DNA of 64,000 nucleotides. It comes from Tectiglobus sp965224045 (GTDB lineage Bacteria; Pseudomonadota; Alphaproteobacteria; Rhizobiales; Hyphomicrobiaceae). Positions 1 through 8,884 of the stretch are shown piece after piece (position 1 is the stretch's first letter; every line of letters begins with the position of its first letter). The notes beneath the pieces were generated by a model that saw only the letters and a program-made list of their open reading frames with translations, searched no databases and was not told the DNA's origin. The position numbers and the translations under genes are program-made. The stretch spans positions 1 to 64,000 of the forward strand of contig CBDCYD010000016.1 in assembly GCA_965224045.1 (NCBI GenBank), given 5' to 3'.

Positions 1-925
1 AAAGCGCCACGTAGCCGTGCCGGGCGATCGTGTCGAGCAGCCGGGAGAGACTGTCTTCTAGGCTCTGGCCGGACGTGTCGATGTTCGCGCTCGCACGTGC
101 ATACAAGGTCTCCCTGGTCTCCAGGATCTTGCGTAACTCTTCCATGGCATTCGGATTGCCGGCCATTGGGCGCTCGTCGCCCTGGCCTCGTACGCGGTTC
201 ATATGCTCTTCCGGCTCGGCCTTGAGCCAGATCGTGTGATAGTGGCGCAGAAGATAGCCGAAGGTTTCACGATTCGAGACGATGCCGCCCGCGACGGCCA
301 ACACGACAGCATCGTGTGTCGCCACGACGTGTTCGAGGGCCTTGCGTTCGAGATGACGGTAGCCTTCCTGGCCGTAGAGCGCGATCACTTCGTTGACGGG
401 CATGCCGCTGGCGAGTTCGATCTCGTCGTTCAGTTCGACGAACGGCAGGTCAAGCTCGTCGGCTGCGAGACTTCCGAGCGTGGATTTGCCGGCGCCGCGC
501 AGGCCAATCAGCGCGATTCGGCTGGCCCGTTCCTGCTGATTTGGCGGTTGCGAGGCAAGTATCGCGTGAATGCGTTCAAGTTGCGGTTGGCTGGCTCTGC
601 GCAGGAGCTGCGACAAGCGCTCGATGTCAGAGGGCTGGCGGTCCGTCTCCGCGACCAATTCGTCAATGCGCAGGTCGAGCGCGTCTGCGAGGTTGAGCAG
701 CAGGCCGATGGAGATGTTGCCTCGCCCAGTCTCGAGTTGTGCAATGTAACGTTGCGAGATGCCGGATCTTTCAGACAATTCCCGGCGTGACAACCCGGCG
801 TGTTTGCGCGCGCTCAGGACGCGATGGCCGACCAAAGCCAGGAGACGCGCAATGCGGGCGTCGCGGTCTTCAAGAGTCGCCTGGTCCGTTGCGGGTCTCT
901 TAATGGCTGATGTGATCTCGACCAT
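1..925 (-). CDS. boxR: BoxR-type regulator: XRE helix-turn-helix fused to a shikimate-kinase-like domain (3' end off window)
   Basis: The reading frame starts at the ATG at 925 and stays open to base 1, so the last codons lie outside the window (about 308 codons visible). An XRE helix-turn-helix lies near residues 45-75, followed by a linker and a P-loop domain with GLRGAGKST like shikimate kinase. This fusion is characteristic of BoxR/BzdR, regulators of benzoyl-CoA degradation in which the kinase-like domain is known to sense benzoyl-CoA and relieve repression. It is the last visible gene of the minus-strand box cluster, 89 bases after the thioesterase gene. The Shine-Dalgarno is weak, so it may be translated from read-through mRNA. 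Family identity is clear; the effector is inferred from the family. Confidence 0.9.
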   Translation of the reverse strand, partial: MVEITSAIKRPATDQATLEDRDARIARLLALVGHRVLSARKHAGLSRRELSERSGISQRYIAQLETGRGNISIGLLLNLADALDLRIDELVAETDRQPSDIERLSQLLRRASQPQLERIHAILASQPPNQQERASRIALIGLRGAGKSTLGSLAADELDLPFVELNDEIELASGMPVNEVIALYGQEGYRHLERKALEHVVATHDAVVLAVAGGIVSNRETFGYLLRHYHTIWLKAEPEEHMNRVRGQGDERPMAGNPNAMEELRKILETRETLYARASANIDTSGQSLEDSLSRLLDTIARHGYVAL

Positions 926-1014
926 GGTTTGCCAATGCTTCCATCATCCAATGAGGGAGGCCACATACGCGTTCCATCCGACCTGTCTTCGCGGTGAAAC
1001 GGGGTGGATGAACA

Positions 1015-1473
1015 TCAGTCCTCTGTCACCTCCTTGCGCACTTTTGCTTCGATATCGTCCGGCAGAGATCTCGGGGTTAGCTTGTCGGAGACCACGCAGA
1101 CCGAGACGAACTCACCTTCGAAACACAGCACGCCGTCTTGGTAGCCGCGTACATGATGACGGATCGAACTGCGTCCGATCCTGACCAGCGTGACCGCGCA
1201 GTCGAGGCGGTGGCGTGGGGTCACAGGCGCCCGAAAATCGAGCGTCATGTGAACAAACGGTGTGCCGACGTTGCGGTCCAGATTGAGCCGATACCAATCG
1301 TGCGTGGTCTTTGCCTCCCACCAGGCATCAATCGCGTCCAGCGCCCAACACGGAATGCGTCCGGTGTAAGCCATGTCTGCTGGATCGCAGTCGGCCCATC
1401 CGACGCGAATCTGATGGATGAACGTGTTCGCCGCGATCGGTAGGTCGGGCGTCTGGTCAATAGGTTTCGACAT
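1015..1473 (-). CDS. hotdog-fold acyl-CoA thioesterase of the box cluster
   Basis: This 152-residue protein has the 4-hydroxybenzoyl-CoA-thioesterase-like pattern. The segment VGWADCDPADMAYTGR near residues 25-40 carries the Asp typical of this hotdog family. The chosen ATG at 1473 overlaps the last 17 bases of boxA, which indicates translational coupling; longer in-frame starts would sit deeper inside boxA. Thioesterases are common in box clusters and are thought to release CoA from stalled benzoyl-CoA-type intermediates, limiting CoA trapping. Exact substrate unknown. Cytoplasmic, since no signal peptide is visible. Confidence 0.85.
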   Translation of the reverse strand: MSKPIDQTPDLPIAANTFIHQIRVGWADCDPADMAYTGRIPCWALDAIDAWWEAKTTHDWYRLNLDRNVGTPFVHMTLDFRAPVTPRHRLDCAVTLVRIGRSSIRHHVRGYQDGVLCFEGEFVSVCVVSDKLTPRSLPDDIEAKVRKEVTED

Positions 1474-2653
1474 GATATCGGCCGGCCTCCCGCATCGTGT
1501 CTCGGATTTCGGTCCAGTCGAGGCCGGCGCTGCGCGCGATATCCTCAAAGGCCTGCTCGACGCCGTCCTCCATCGCCTTTAGACCACACACATAGATGTA
1601 GGTCGTCGGCTCGCTCAGCATCGGCGCGATGGCTTCGCCGGACTGGCGCAGGCGATCCTGTACGTACACCTTGCGCTCGCCGTCGATGCGGCTGAACGCG
1701 AAGTGCTTTTCAAGGAAGGCATCGGAAATCTTCTTAAGCGGGCCGAAATAGGGAAGGGATTGCGGTGAGCGCGCGCCGAAATAGAGCTTCATGTGTCCGT
1801 TGGCGTCGGGCTGGGTGCGCTGGCGGCGCATCGTGAAGGCGCGAAACGGTGCCGAGCCCGTGCCGGTGCAAACCATGACCAGCCTTGCTTGCGGATCGTT
1901 CGGCAGCAGGAAAGTTGCCCCGAACGGGCCGGTCAACTTGACCTTGTCGCCCCGCTTCAGGTCGCAGACGTAGTTTGAACAGACGCCCTTGTCTTCACGC
2001 TTGACGGTCAGCGACAGGTTGTTGGTGTTCGGGCGTTCGCCGTCGCGTGGACTGGAGATTGAGTATAGGCGGGGCAGGTAAGGCTTGCCGTCCGCATCAC
2101 TGCCGGGCGGGAGTATGCCGACGCTTTGGCCCTCCAGCACCGGGAATGTGGTGTCGCCGAGATCCAGGATGATGTGGCGAACATCCGAGTCGGCATCTTC
2201 CGAAGTCAGGCGATAATTCCCTTGGACGGTCGCTTCGGCCGGGCTGGCGAGATTGTACAGGTTGATGGTCGGTTTAGAGGCGGATGGAGGTGCAACCGTG
2301 CGGCCGCCGGCGCCCTGGTGGGCTTCTGCAAGTAACGCAGCGATGGCATCATCGAGCGCTTCGATGGTCGTGCCGCCGGTCGCGCCTGCTTGCGCGAAGT
2401 CTTCCTGTTCCGGCAACTCCATCCACGAAAACTGTTCATCGAGCGAGTATGGTGTCCTGACGACTCGCCAGTTGTCGATCGACCCGGTTGGGCAGGGTGC
2501 GATGCAGGCCATGCAGTAGTCGCACTTGCCGGCATCGACGACTACGTTGTCGTCGTTATGCGTGATCGCATCGATCGGGCAGGCTTCTTCGCATGTGTAA
2601 CAACGGATGCAGATCTCCGGGTCTATCAGGTGCTGCTTGATGAGTTCGGTCAT
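1457..2653 (-). CDS. boxA: benzoyl-CoA 2,3-epoxidase reductase component BoxA
   Basis: BoxA passes electrons from NADPH through FAD and iron-sulfur clusters to the BoxB oxygenase. The 398-residue protein begins with two 4Fe-4S motifs (Cys15, 18, 21, 25 and Cys44, 47, 50, 54). A ferredoxin-NADP-reductase-like region follows, with the FAD-binding RLYSISS motif and the nucleotide-binding segment VCTGTGSAPFRAF. Length and domain order match BoxA. It follows boxB by 166 bases and overlaps the thioesterase start. Confidence 0.95.
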   Translation of the reverse strand: MTELIKQHLIDPEICIRCYTCEEACPIDAITHNDDNVVVDAGKCDYCMACIAPCPTGSIDNWRVVRTPYSLDEQFSWMELPEQEDFAQAGATGGTTIEALDDAIAALLAEAHQGAGGRTVAPPSASKPTINLYNLASPAEATVQGNYRLTSEDADSDVRHIILDLGDTTFPVLEGQSVGILPPGSDADGKPYLPRLYSISSPRDGERPNTNNLSLTVKREDKGVCSNYVCDLKRGDKVKLTGPFGATFLLPNDPQARLVMVCTGTGSAPFRAFTMRRQRTQPDANGHMKLYFGARSPQSLPYFGPLKKISDAFLEKHFAFSRIDGERKVYVQDRLRQSGEAIAPMLSEPTTYIYVCGLKAMEDGVEQAFEDIARSAGLDWTEIRDTMREAGRYHVETY

Positions 2654-2819
2654 CGCTCTCGTTGAAACCTAGTCTACTCGGGTAGGATGCTTAGGTAGGA
2701 TGCTCGTGCCCGGTGGAGGACACCGTCTGGCCCAAGTCGTTCGTCGGACGTGTTGCTTGCGGTTTGGCCAAACCGGGGCGTCAGCGGACAGGGACCGGCC
2801 CGTGCCCGCAGGCCGTGGC

Positions 2820-4271
2820 CTATGCCATGTGCAGTTTCACGTATTCAAAATCGCCCGGCTTGTTGTCGATGCCCATGCGGGGCGGTGCGATCCAGCCTGC
2901 GTATTGTCCGGGTTCCATCACCGGCGTCATGAGCGACTGTATGAAATCACCGTCGGCCATGGTCGGCAGCCAGTTGTTGACGTTGGCATCCCAGTCTGCA
3001 CCCGATACCGTCTTGCCTTCCGGTGAGATCAGCTTGTTTGCAAACACGCCGATCTTGCGGTGAAAGGCCTCGTGCGGGAGACTCAGTTCGAAGTCGATGC
3101 CGGCCTTTTTGATGATCGCGTTCCAACGCTTGACGCCGCCGCTGGCGTCCTTCGTGTAGTCGTCCCGGAGGCGCATGTTGATGGCAGTCAGTGCCGGTAC
3201 ATCGGCGACCTTGATTTCTCCGTCAACGTACTGGCAGACCGGATAGGTCGAATCGGTGAGCTTGTGATCGTCTTCCAGCTTGATTTCCTGGAAGCGGCCC
3301 TTGATACCGGCGTTAAAGGCATTGGCTGCGTTGGTGGATACCTCCTGGCCAAAGAGGTCCAACGACAGGGTATAGTGCAGATTGAGTTTTTTCTGAATCA
3401 ACGGCAGGTCGATAACCCCCAGATCGCGAATCTTGTTGGTGTCGTAGGGGTCTTCGATACCGGCTTCCTTCATCGCCTCGCAGGTACGCTGGATCGTGCG
3501 CCCGACGCCGGTTTCGCCGACGAACATGTGATGCGCTTCTTCCGTGAGCATGAAGCGGCAGGTGCGGCTGAGCGGATCGAAACCAGATTGCGCCAGGCTT
3601 TCGAGCTGCATCTTGCCATCGCGGTCAGTGAAGTAGGTGAACATAAAGAACGAGAGCCAGTCGGGTGTCTCTTCGTTGAATGCGCCGAGCATGCGCGGGG
3701 CTTCTTCCGAGCCTGAGGAACGGCGCAAGAGGTCATCGGCCTCTTCGCGACCGTTGGCGCCGAAATACTTGTGCAGCAAGTACACCATGGCCCAAAGATG
3801 ACGCCCCTCCTCAACGTTGACCTGGAACAGGTTGCGCATGTCGTAAAGCGAAGGGGCGGTCAGTCCGAGATGCTTTTGCTGTTCGACCGAAGCCGGTTCG
3901 GTGTCGCCCTGAATGACAATCAGGCGCTGCAGCAAGTTGCGATATTCACCGGGCACCTCCTGCCAAGCAGGCTCGCCGGCATGTTCGCCACACGGGATCT
4001 TGCGATCTTCGACTTGCGGGGCGAGCAGTACGCCCCAACGGTATTCCGGCATCTTGACGTAGTCGAACTTGGCCCAGCCCTTGGGATCGACGCTGACCGC
4101 GGTGCGCAGATATACGAGGCTTTTTTGGAACTGCTCGGGGATGAGGTCGTTCCACCAGTTGAGGTAGCCTGGGTGCCATTTCTCCAGCGCCCGCAAGACA
4201 CGCCGATCGCTCGAGAGGCCGACGTTGTTCGGAATCTGGGTGTCGTAGCTGACGTTCAAGATGTCGGACAT
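2820..4271 (-). CDS. boxB: benzoyl-CoA 2,3-epoxidase oxygenase component BoxB
   Basis: BoxB is the diiron monooxygenase that converts benzoyl-CoA to 2,3-epoxybenzoyl-CoA in the aerobic box pathway. The protein is 483 residues from the ATG at 4271, which has GGAGA about six bases upstream; an in-frame ATG at 4289 has no comparable site. Two carboxylate/histidine iron-binding motifs are visible, EEGRHLWAM in the first third and EEAHHMFVGETG near the middle, as expected of the four-helix diiron core. It lies between the cupin gene and boxA, fitting an electron-transfer partner pair. Confidence 0.95.
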   Translation of the reverse strand: MSDILNVSYDTQIPNNVGLSSDRRVLRALEKWHPGYLNWWNDLIPEQFQKSLVYLRTAVSVDPKGWAKFDYVKMPEYRWGVLLAPQVEDRKIPCGEHAGEPAWQEVPGEYRNLLQRLIVIQGDTEPASVEQQKHLGLTAPSLYDMRNLFQVNVEEGRHLWAMVYLLHKYFGANGREEADDLLRRSSGSEEAPRMLGAFNEETPDWLSFFMFTYFTDRDGKMQLESLAQSGFDPLSRTCRFMLTEEAHHMFVGETGVGRTIQRTCEAMKEAGIEDPYDTNKIRDLGVIDLPLIQKKLNLHYTLSLDLFGQEVSTNAANAFNAGIKGRFQEIKLEDDHKLTDSTYPVCQYVDGEIKVADVPALTAINMRLRDDYTKDASGGVKRWNAIIKKAGIDFELSLPHEAFHRKIGVFANKLISPEGKTVSGADWDANVNNWLPTMADGDFIQSLMTPVMEPGQYAGWIAPPRMGIDNKPGDFEYVKLHMA

Positions 4272-4308
4272 CTGTTTCTCCATGGGCATGCTGCGTGACT
4301 GAGTTTGG

Positions 4309-4662
4309 TCAGATCTTTTGTTTGGCGGTCGCGGTTGACGGGTCGTCGGTATTCGGCGTTCCAGCCGGTTCGATCAAGAGCAGGTGGGCTTCGTCCTCGG
4401 CGACAGGACGATGCTCGACGCCTCTTGGGACGACGAAATTCTCGCCTTCCGAGAGTTCGACCGGGCCATCGTGCATCTCGATCTTCAAGCGGCCCTTGAG
4501 GACGAGGAAAAAATCATCGGTGTCGTCGTGGCTATGCCAAACGAATTCACCCCTGGCTTTGACAACCATCACGTCGTGGCCGTTGAAGCTTGTCATGATC
4601 TTTGGTGACCAATGCTCCGAGAAGCCGGAAAGCTTGTCGGCAAGGTTGATTGCTCGGTTCAT
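4309..4662 (-). CDS. small cupin-domain protein in the box operon
   Basis: The 117-residue protein is one cupin beta-barrel. The first metal motif reads WHSHDDTDDFFLVLKG near residues 42-57 (two His plus the acidic residue); the second is around VPRGVEHRP near residues 78-86. It lies between boxC and boxB in the same direction with short gaps, so it is probably co-transcribed. Cupins of this size occur beside aromatic catabolic genes, but no reaction can be assigned. It could be a metal-dependent isomerase or hydrolase, or a small-molecule sensor. Confidence 0.8.
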   Translation of the reverse strand: MNRAINLADKLSGFSEHWSPKIMTSFNGHDVMVVKARGEFVWHSHDDTDDFFLVLKGRLKIEMHDGPVELSEGENFVVPRGVEHRPVAEDEAHLLLIEPAGTPNTDDPSTATAKQKI

Positions 4663-4689
4663 TTCGTCAGGACCTTCCGATGTGTTCCG

Positions 4690-6363
4690 TCAAACCCGCT
4701 TCATGTCGAAATCGGCACGAAGGCCGGTGCCATAACGCTGCAACGCGCCGTCCGTGCCGACAGCATTGGGGCGCTGGAAGATCCAGTTCTGCCAGGCCGT
4801 CAGTCTGCCAAAGATGCGGGTCTCCATCGTTTCGGGACCGGCAAAGCGCAGGTTTGCCTCCAGGCCGGTCATGGCGTCAGGGGAAAAGCTCGCGCGTTCC
4901 TCTAAGAAGATGCGGATCTCGTCTTCCCAATCGATGTCGTCGTAGGCGAAGGTGACGAGGCCGAGATCGTCGGCAGCTTCGGCTTCGAGCGGCTCGTTCT
5001 TGCGCGACTGAAGCTCCACGACGTGCTCCGGACTGCCAAGAAAGCGCGTTTGGAGACGGGTCAGGTCATTGGACATCGGGTAGACACCGAAATTGGCGTC
5101 GGTGAGCGTGACCGTGGCCGGTGGACGGTTGTCGCCTTCGAATGCCCCATCGGCCATATAGGAACGGTCAACGGCGAACAGGATTTCTGCCAGCGTTCCG
5201 GCGAAATTGGTACCCGGTTCGGCGAGGGCGACGAGGGAACGCGAGGTCATATCGATGCGCTTCAGGACGCGCTTCCAGTAGAGCAGGATTTCGTTGGCCA
5301 GCCAGTTGTCGCGATTTTCAAGGAGCAGGCGCTCGTGCGCGAGCATGTGGTCGGCCGTTCCGGTTACCTTGAAGATGATGACGCCGGTCTCAAGTTCGTT
5401 GAGGCGCAGATGCAGGATGGCGTCGTCGAGTTCGCGTGCACACCTGAGCATCCACGTGCTGGCGCCGGCAGCGTGGAGTTCATCGATGGTCGCCGGCGCC
5501 GGCTCCGACGGCATGGCGATCTCGATGGTGGCGATGGCGCGGTCGCGATCCAAATTGAGTTCGACGGTTGAATAGTGCGCCGAACCGTTCGCTTCGAATG
5601 TCCGTTCGATCGGGGTCAGCGCGATGCCCTTGGCGTTGGCGGGCCGTGTCGATTTTGCGGCGAACTCGCTGGCGCGTTGCGTAACCGTGTCCTCGAACTT
5701 GGTGTTGGCGACGACATCATCGACGAGATTCCAGTCGCGCGCGCGCCTGCCGCGGATTCCCTCTTCGGTCGAACAGAAGACGTCTGCACGGTCGCGGCGG
5801 ACCTTGCGCTTGTCGGTGACACGGGTCAGGCCGCCGGTTCCGGGGAGGACGGCCAGTAGCGGCACCTCCGGTAGTGCAACGTTGGACGAGCCGTCGTCCG
5901 TGAGGATGATGTGGTCGCAGGCAAGGGCGAGTTCGTAGCCGCCGCCGGCGCAGGCCCCTTTGATCGCACAAATGTAGTGCTGGCCGGATTCGCGGCCGGC
6001 GGCTTCGAAGGTATTACGCGTTTCGTTCGTGAACTTGCAGAAGTTGACCTTGTGGGCGTGGCTGGCGCCGGCGAGCATACGGATGTTGGCGCCCGCGCAA
6101 AAGACATTGTCCTTGCCGGAGCGCAGGACCACGGCTTTGACCTCGGGGTGCTCGAAGCGCATGCGCTGGACGATGTCGGCCAGCTCGATATCTACACCAA
6201 GGTCGTAGGAGTTGAGCTTGAGTTCGTAACCGTTGAACAAACCTCCGGTTTCGTCGACATCCATGTAGAGGGTGGCGATGTCGCCATCGTAATCGACCCG
6301 CCAGTGGCGGTAGCTGGATGGTTCGGTCTGGAAGTCGATGACGGTTTTGCTCGGCGCTGACAT
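4690..6363 (-). CDS. boxC: 2,3-epoxybenzoyl-CoA dihydrolase BoxC
   Basis: BoxC opens and cleaves the epoxide ring with two waters, giving 3,4-dehydroadipyl-CoA semialdehyde and formate. The 557-residue protein is a long crotonase-superfamily enzyme: an N-terminal enoyl-CoA-hydratase domain carries the oxyanion-hole segments around FCAGANIRML and GACAGGGYELALACD, and a second half repeats the fold. Length fits BoxC rather than ordinary hydratases of about 260 residues. The ATG at 6363 has GGGAGA seven bases upstream, so it is preferred to an upstream in-frame start at 6405. It is the first gene of the operon, directly behind the promoter at 6390-6419. Confidence 0.95.
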   Translation of the reverse strand: MSAPSKTVIDFQTEPSSYRHWRVDYDGDIATLYMDVDETGGLFNGYELKLNSYDLGVDIELADIVQRMRFEHPEVKAVVLRSGKDNVFCAGANIRMLAGASHAHKVNFCKFTNETRNTFEAAGRESGQHYICAIKGACAGGGYELALACDHIILTDDGSSNVALPEVPLLAVLPGTGGLTRVTDKRKVRRDRADVFCSTEEGIRGRRARDWNLVDDVVANTKFEDTVTQRASEFAAKSTRPANAKGIALTPIERTFEANGSAHYSTVELNLDRDRAIATIEIAMPSEPAPATIDELHAAGASTWMLRCARELDDAILHLRLNELETGVIIFKVTGTADHMLAHERLLLENRDNWLANEILLYWKRVLKRIDMTSRSLVALAEPGTNFAGTLAEILFAVDRSYMADGAFEGDNRPPATVTLTDANFGVYPMSNDLTRLQTRFLGSPEHVVELQSRKNEPLEAEAADDLGLVTFAYDDIDWEDEIRIFLEERASFSPDAMTGLEANLRFAGPETMETRIFGRLTAWQNWIFQRPNAVGTDGALQRYGTGLRADFDMKRV

Positions 6364-6387
6364 TGCCCAATCTCCCTCGGTTGAGTG

Positions 6388-6419
6388 GCAATATATTGCC
6401 CACAATGACCCTGCGTCAA
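6388..6419 (-). promoter_or_regulatory. box operon promoter with a palindrome over the -10
   Basis: On the minus strand a -35 TTGACG (6419-6414) is followed after 18 bases by TATATT (6395-6390). A perfect palindrome, GGCAATATATTGCC (6388-6401), covers the -10 and could bind a repressor. Transcription would start near 6383, about 20 bases before the boxC ATG. The hexamers are seen directly; operator function is inferred. Confidence 0.7.
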
Positions 6420-6439
6420 TCCAGGAGCGGGTGATTCAT

Positions 6440-6507
6440 TGCAGAATTTTTTGCATATATTTCAGCAGTTTAAGGTGTTGAAGTGATGATTGAATTGTTT
6501 TTTTGCA
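6440..6507. promoter_or_regulatory. TGCA motif cluster upstream of the box promoter
   Basis: TGCA occurs at 6440-6443, 6452-6455 and 6504-6507, two of them in T-rich TTTTTTGCAT contexts 52 bases apart. BzdR/BoxR regulators are known to recognise TGCA-containing repeats, and the divergent BoxR-type gene is in this operon. Assignment as BoxR sites is an inference from that family knowledge. Confidence 0.5.
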
Positions 6508-6670
6508 TTATATTGCTATTTCCGTGGCGGGCTTTGTCTGTAACCGTTCGTGCCGCGAGCGGCAGGGGCGGAGCGATGACGACACAAGAAAGGCTGATAG
6601 AAAGCCCCGCGAGAAGCCGCAGATCATAGACCTGCCCGCGTTCCCGACGAAGAGCCGAGCCGACGGGCTT

Positions 6671-6717
6671 TCATGTTCAGGTATGAGTAGAAGCTCTGGT
6701 GCCAGGGGCGGAATCGA
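6671..6717. repeat. left end repeat of the integrative element (att)
   Basis: These 47 bases match 26764-26811 with four substitutions and one missing C. The match covers the last 22 bases of the tRNA-Phe gene and 26 bases beyond its 3' end. It marks the junction between the box flank and the element. The missing C means this copy no longer encodes an intact acceptor stem. Confidence 0.85.
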
Positions 6718-6782
6718 CAAAATCTTTAATTATATGAAATCTATAAATATTATTGTTCTTCTATTGTTCTTTTACTCGTATA

Positions 6783-6792
6783 TTTACCCACA
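6783..6792 (+). promoter_or_regulatory. TTTACCCACA motif at the left end, candidate integrase arm site
   Basis: TTACCCACA here is shared with two direct copies and one inverted copy at the right end (26627-26684). Tyrosine integrases with an arm-binding domain use short repeats near both ends, so this placement fits arm-type sites. Function is inferred from position and recurrence. Confidence 0.55.
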
Positions 6793-6805
6793 ATTGCAAC
6801 CTTAG

Positions 6806-6820
6806 CGGTGGTTCGATTCC
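6806..6820 (+). repeat. extra 15-nt tRNA-Phe T-arm fragment in opposite orientation
   Basis: CGGTGGTTCGATTCC matches the T-arm of the tRNA-Phe at 26790-26865 exactly, but lies inverted relative to the end repeat about 90 bases to its left. T-arms are conserved among tRNAs, so it may be a scrap of another tRNA-targeting event. It does not fold into a tRNA. Confidence 0.5.
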
Positions 6821-7068
6821 TTCTCATATCTTTAAGGTTGAGTCGCTATGTTCTGCTATGCTACCTCCGATACATTCTGGTGTTCCGCACATGGCATCGC
6901 TTCAACATATTGGGTTCAGGGCCAGACAAAGCGGACACTGGAGACACATTGCGATATGTACGCGTCCGGTACCGATGCGAGAACCCTATCGTTCTTTAGT
7001 TGCATACTGGAAGCACCGGGATGGGCATTCAACTCAAGCAGTACGGAACGTCTCTGTGGTGCTTGCCA

Positions 7069-7278
7069 TCAGCCGTTGGTTTGATTCTTCGGCGCACTCT
7101 CAAAAATTCCCGACGCATCGACGCGCTTTCGCGCTTCTTCTCTGATGGCGCGAGTTGAGGCATCAACAAACGGCACAATGTTCTTCTTACGTGGTTGCTG
7201 CTCTCGTGACTGACCACTGTTCTCTTTGCGAGGTGGAAGATCGAGAGGAAGCTGTTCATCACCTGATTGCTTAGTCAC
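7069..7278 (-). CDS. small hydrophilic protein downstream of the AvcD-like gene
   Basis: A 69-residue protein starts at GTG 7278 with GGAG about eight bases upstream, 31 bases after the deaminase stop, so the two are probably one operon. It is highly charged, with a Pro/Lys/Arg-rich N-terminal half and no membrane segment or recognised fold. An overlapping frame (7029-7262) is less likely because it lacks a ribosome binding site. It could be an accessory or antitoxin-like partner of the deaminase; that is inference from position only. Confidence 0.6.
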   Translation of the reverse strand: MTKQSGDEQLPLDLPPRKENSGQSREQQPRKKNIVPFVDASTRAIREEARKRVDASGIFESAPKNQTNG

Positions 7279-7309
7279 AGCAAAGCTCCTTCATTTCACA
7301 ACCCATCGC

Positions 7310-8884
7310 TTAGTTCCCGTCTTCTTTGTTGCTCAATTCAGCAATAACTTTCGCTTCATAGTCGAAACGTGCGTCAAGCGGTTCTGTTAGCACAGGAACA
7401 GCACTTTCCGGCTGTCTTGTGACTGCTTTGCCATCCTTCTTCCGTTCCTGCTCAGGCCTGAACAGATGAAGATAATTCCGAGGCGCCACCCCGTTGTATT
7501 GGCTAAAGATCACGCGGGTCGTGTCATCGGGATCTTCAGTCACTGAGTCCGAATGAAGTGCTATGGCTTGGCTCTTCTTGTATGGCTCGATGTAGACGAC
7601 TCTGGCAATGCCCGACGCCACAATATGCCGAGCGCAATTGTGGCATGGATACGTGCTGGTATAGAGCGTTGCCCCAACAAGCGAATGCCGCCCTTCCCGA
7701 GCTACAGACAGTATAGCTTCCATTTCAGCGTGAATGGATCGAGAAAATTCCGTCAGATCATCGACTTCGGTACCTTCCAACAGGCGCACAATGTCTGAAG
7801 CAGAATTTCCCTTTTTGAGCACCTTGGCATCTGCAATGCGGCGAGCAATCTTCTGAATAATCAGCGTGCGTTTCGTCTCATTGTGGCAGATTCCGCCACC
7901 CCACTTAAAGCATCGATTATCTGTGTCGATGACGCCGCCCTTTGTATTGTCCCAAATCGACTGGTGGTCCTCTACGTACAAACCGCCGCCGCAACGAGGG
8001 ACATCATTATGGCCAACGGCTATAAGCTCTCCTTCCGCAGAAAGAATTGCTGCCCCCACCTGACGCGACATACAAGCAGACTTCGCTGCCGCAGAGGCGG
8101 CCTGGTACATCGCAGACTCTGATCGGGTCGGAGTGTGTACGCCAATACCAAATATAATATTCAGAAAACGATATACTCTTGACCTTAACTCTTCAGGCTT
8201 TTGATCATTGCAGATAAATAAATCACTTTCCACAAACAACTTTCTGGTGTTTTGGCCAAAGGAGACAACTTCATTTTGGTCACGGTCCATAATATTTCTT
8301 ATGGCATCTGTTGCAATTCCAGCTGACTTCAACCGAACCTTTCTCAATTCATCTGGTGCAAATACACCAATAACGAAGAGCGTCTTGCCATAGACCTCCC
8401 TAAGTAATCTGAGTTCTTCCAGATTTTTGATTGAATCAATAATAAACGCTCGGCGGCCGGGAAGAGGAACACCGTTGTCAGTAACACCGCCTCGCTCTTT
8501 TCGATATTTGAAGATCTCCTCAATCGCCTTTTCCGCCAGATAACTTCCCCCAAACTGCTCTCGGAGGCTATTTCCTGTGCTCTGCATTTCTGCGATATAT
8601 TTGTCGAGTGGTTCTCGACCAGCGGGAGCGATATCAACTCGGTGTGCTTCTGTACGAATGATGTCGCTAAGTTTAATTATTGGCCTGACGTCATACTTAA
8701 ACGCCTGGCTAAGAATGTCAGATATGTAGTTCGCGGCTGTTGACACGCCCGAGCCGACAGGGCCGACCAAAGCAATGACAATCTCCTGCGATCGACGTTC
8801 TTCAATCGACGTTGCAGTGCTCTTCCTAATTGGCCCAGCTAGTAGATCCGGCGTTGATTGGCGCTTGGTTGCTCCTTTTGCCAC
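7310..8884 (-). CDS. avcD: AvcD-like antiviral protein: P-loop domain fused to dCMP/dCTP deaminase
   Basis: The 524-residue protein has an N-terminal nucleotide-kinase-like P-loop domain (GPVGSGVST, residues 41-49; the usual Walker Lys is Val) and a C-terminal zinc cytidine-deaminase domain with HAE at 385-387 and PCHNC at 413-417. This architecture matches AvcD/dCTP-deaminase defence proteins, which deplete deoxycytidine nucleotides during phage infection and in studied cases are restrained by an upstream RNA, AvcI. The GTG at 8884 is used because an in-frame stop lies five to seven codons upstream. It sits at the left end of the island. A housekeeping dCMP deaminase is unlikely given the fusion and length. 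Confidence 0.85.
   Translation of the reverse strand: MAKGATKRQSTPDLLAGPIRKSTATSIEERRSQEIVIALVGPVGSGVSTAANYISDILSQAFKYDVRPIIKLSDIIRTEAHRVDIAPAGREPLDKYIAEMQSTGNSLREQFGGSYLAEKAIEEIFKYRKERGGVTDNGVPLPGRRAFIIDSIKNLEELRLLREVYGKTLFVIGVFAPDELRKVRLKSAGIATDAIRNIMDRDQNEVVSFGQNTRKLFVESDLFICNDQKPEELRSRVYRFLNIIFGIGVHTPTRSESAMYQAASAAAKSACMSRQVGAAILSAEGELIAVGHNDVPRCGGGLYVEDHQSIWDNTKGGVIDTDNRCFKWGGGICHNETKRTLIIQKIARRIADAKVLKKGNSASDIVRLLEGTEVDDLTEFSRSIHAEMEAILSVAREGRHSLVGATLYTSTYPCHNCARHIVASGIARVVYIEPYKKSQAIALHSDSVTEDPDDTTRVIFSQYNGVAPRNYLHLFRPEQERKKDGKAVTRQPESAVPVLTEPLDARFDYEAKVIAELSNKEDGN

Larger units (their letters stand above)
6364..7068. other. non-coding stretch: box promoter, left junction of the integrative element, A+T-rich end
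   Basis: No convincing gene was found. From boxC outward it holds the box promoter and TGCA sites, about 150 bases of unassigned G+C-rich sequence, the left end repeat (6671-6717), then strongly A+T-rich sequence with an integrase-type TTACCCACA motif and a second tRNA-Phe T-arm fragment (6806-6820). Short open frames here have no Shine-Dalgarno and no recognisable product. Confidence 0.6.

Noticed and set aside
203..790. 195-residue plus-strand open frame
   Set aside because: Antisense of the BoxR-type gene, which has recognisable HTH and kinase motifs.
6806..6820. Second tRNA-Phe near the left junction
   Set aside because: Only a T-arm fragment of 15 bases matches; no acceptor or anticodon arm.
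6503..7145. Plus-strand open frames in the left junction region
   Set aside because: No Shine-Dalgarno, odd composition, and they cross the att repeat.
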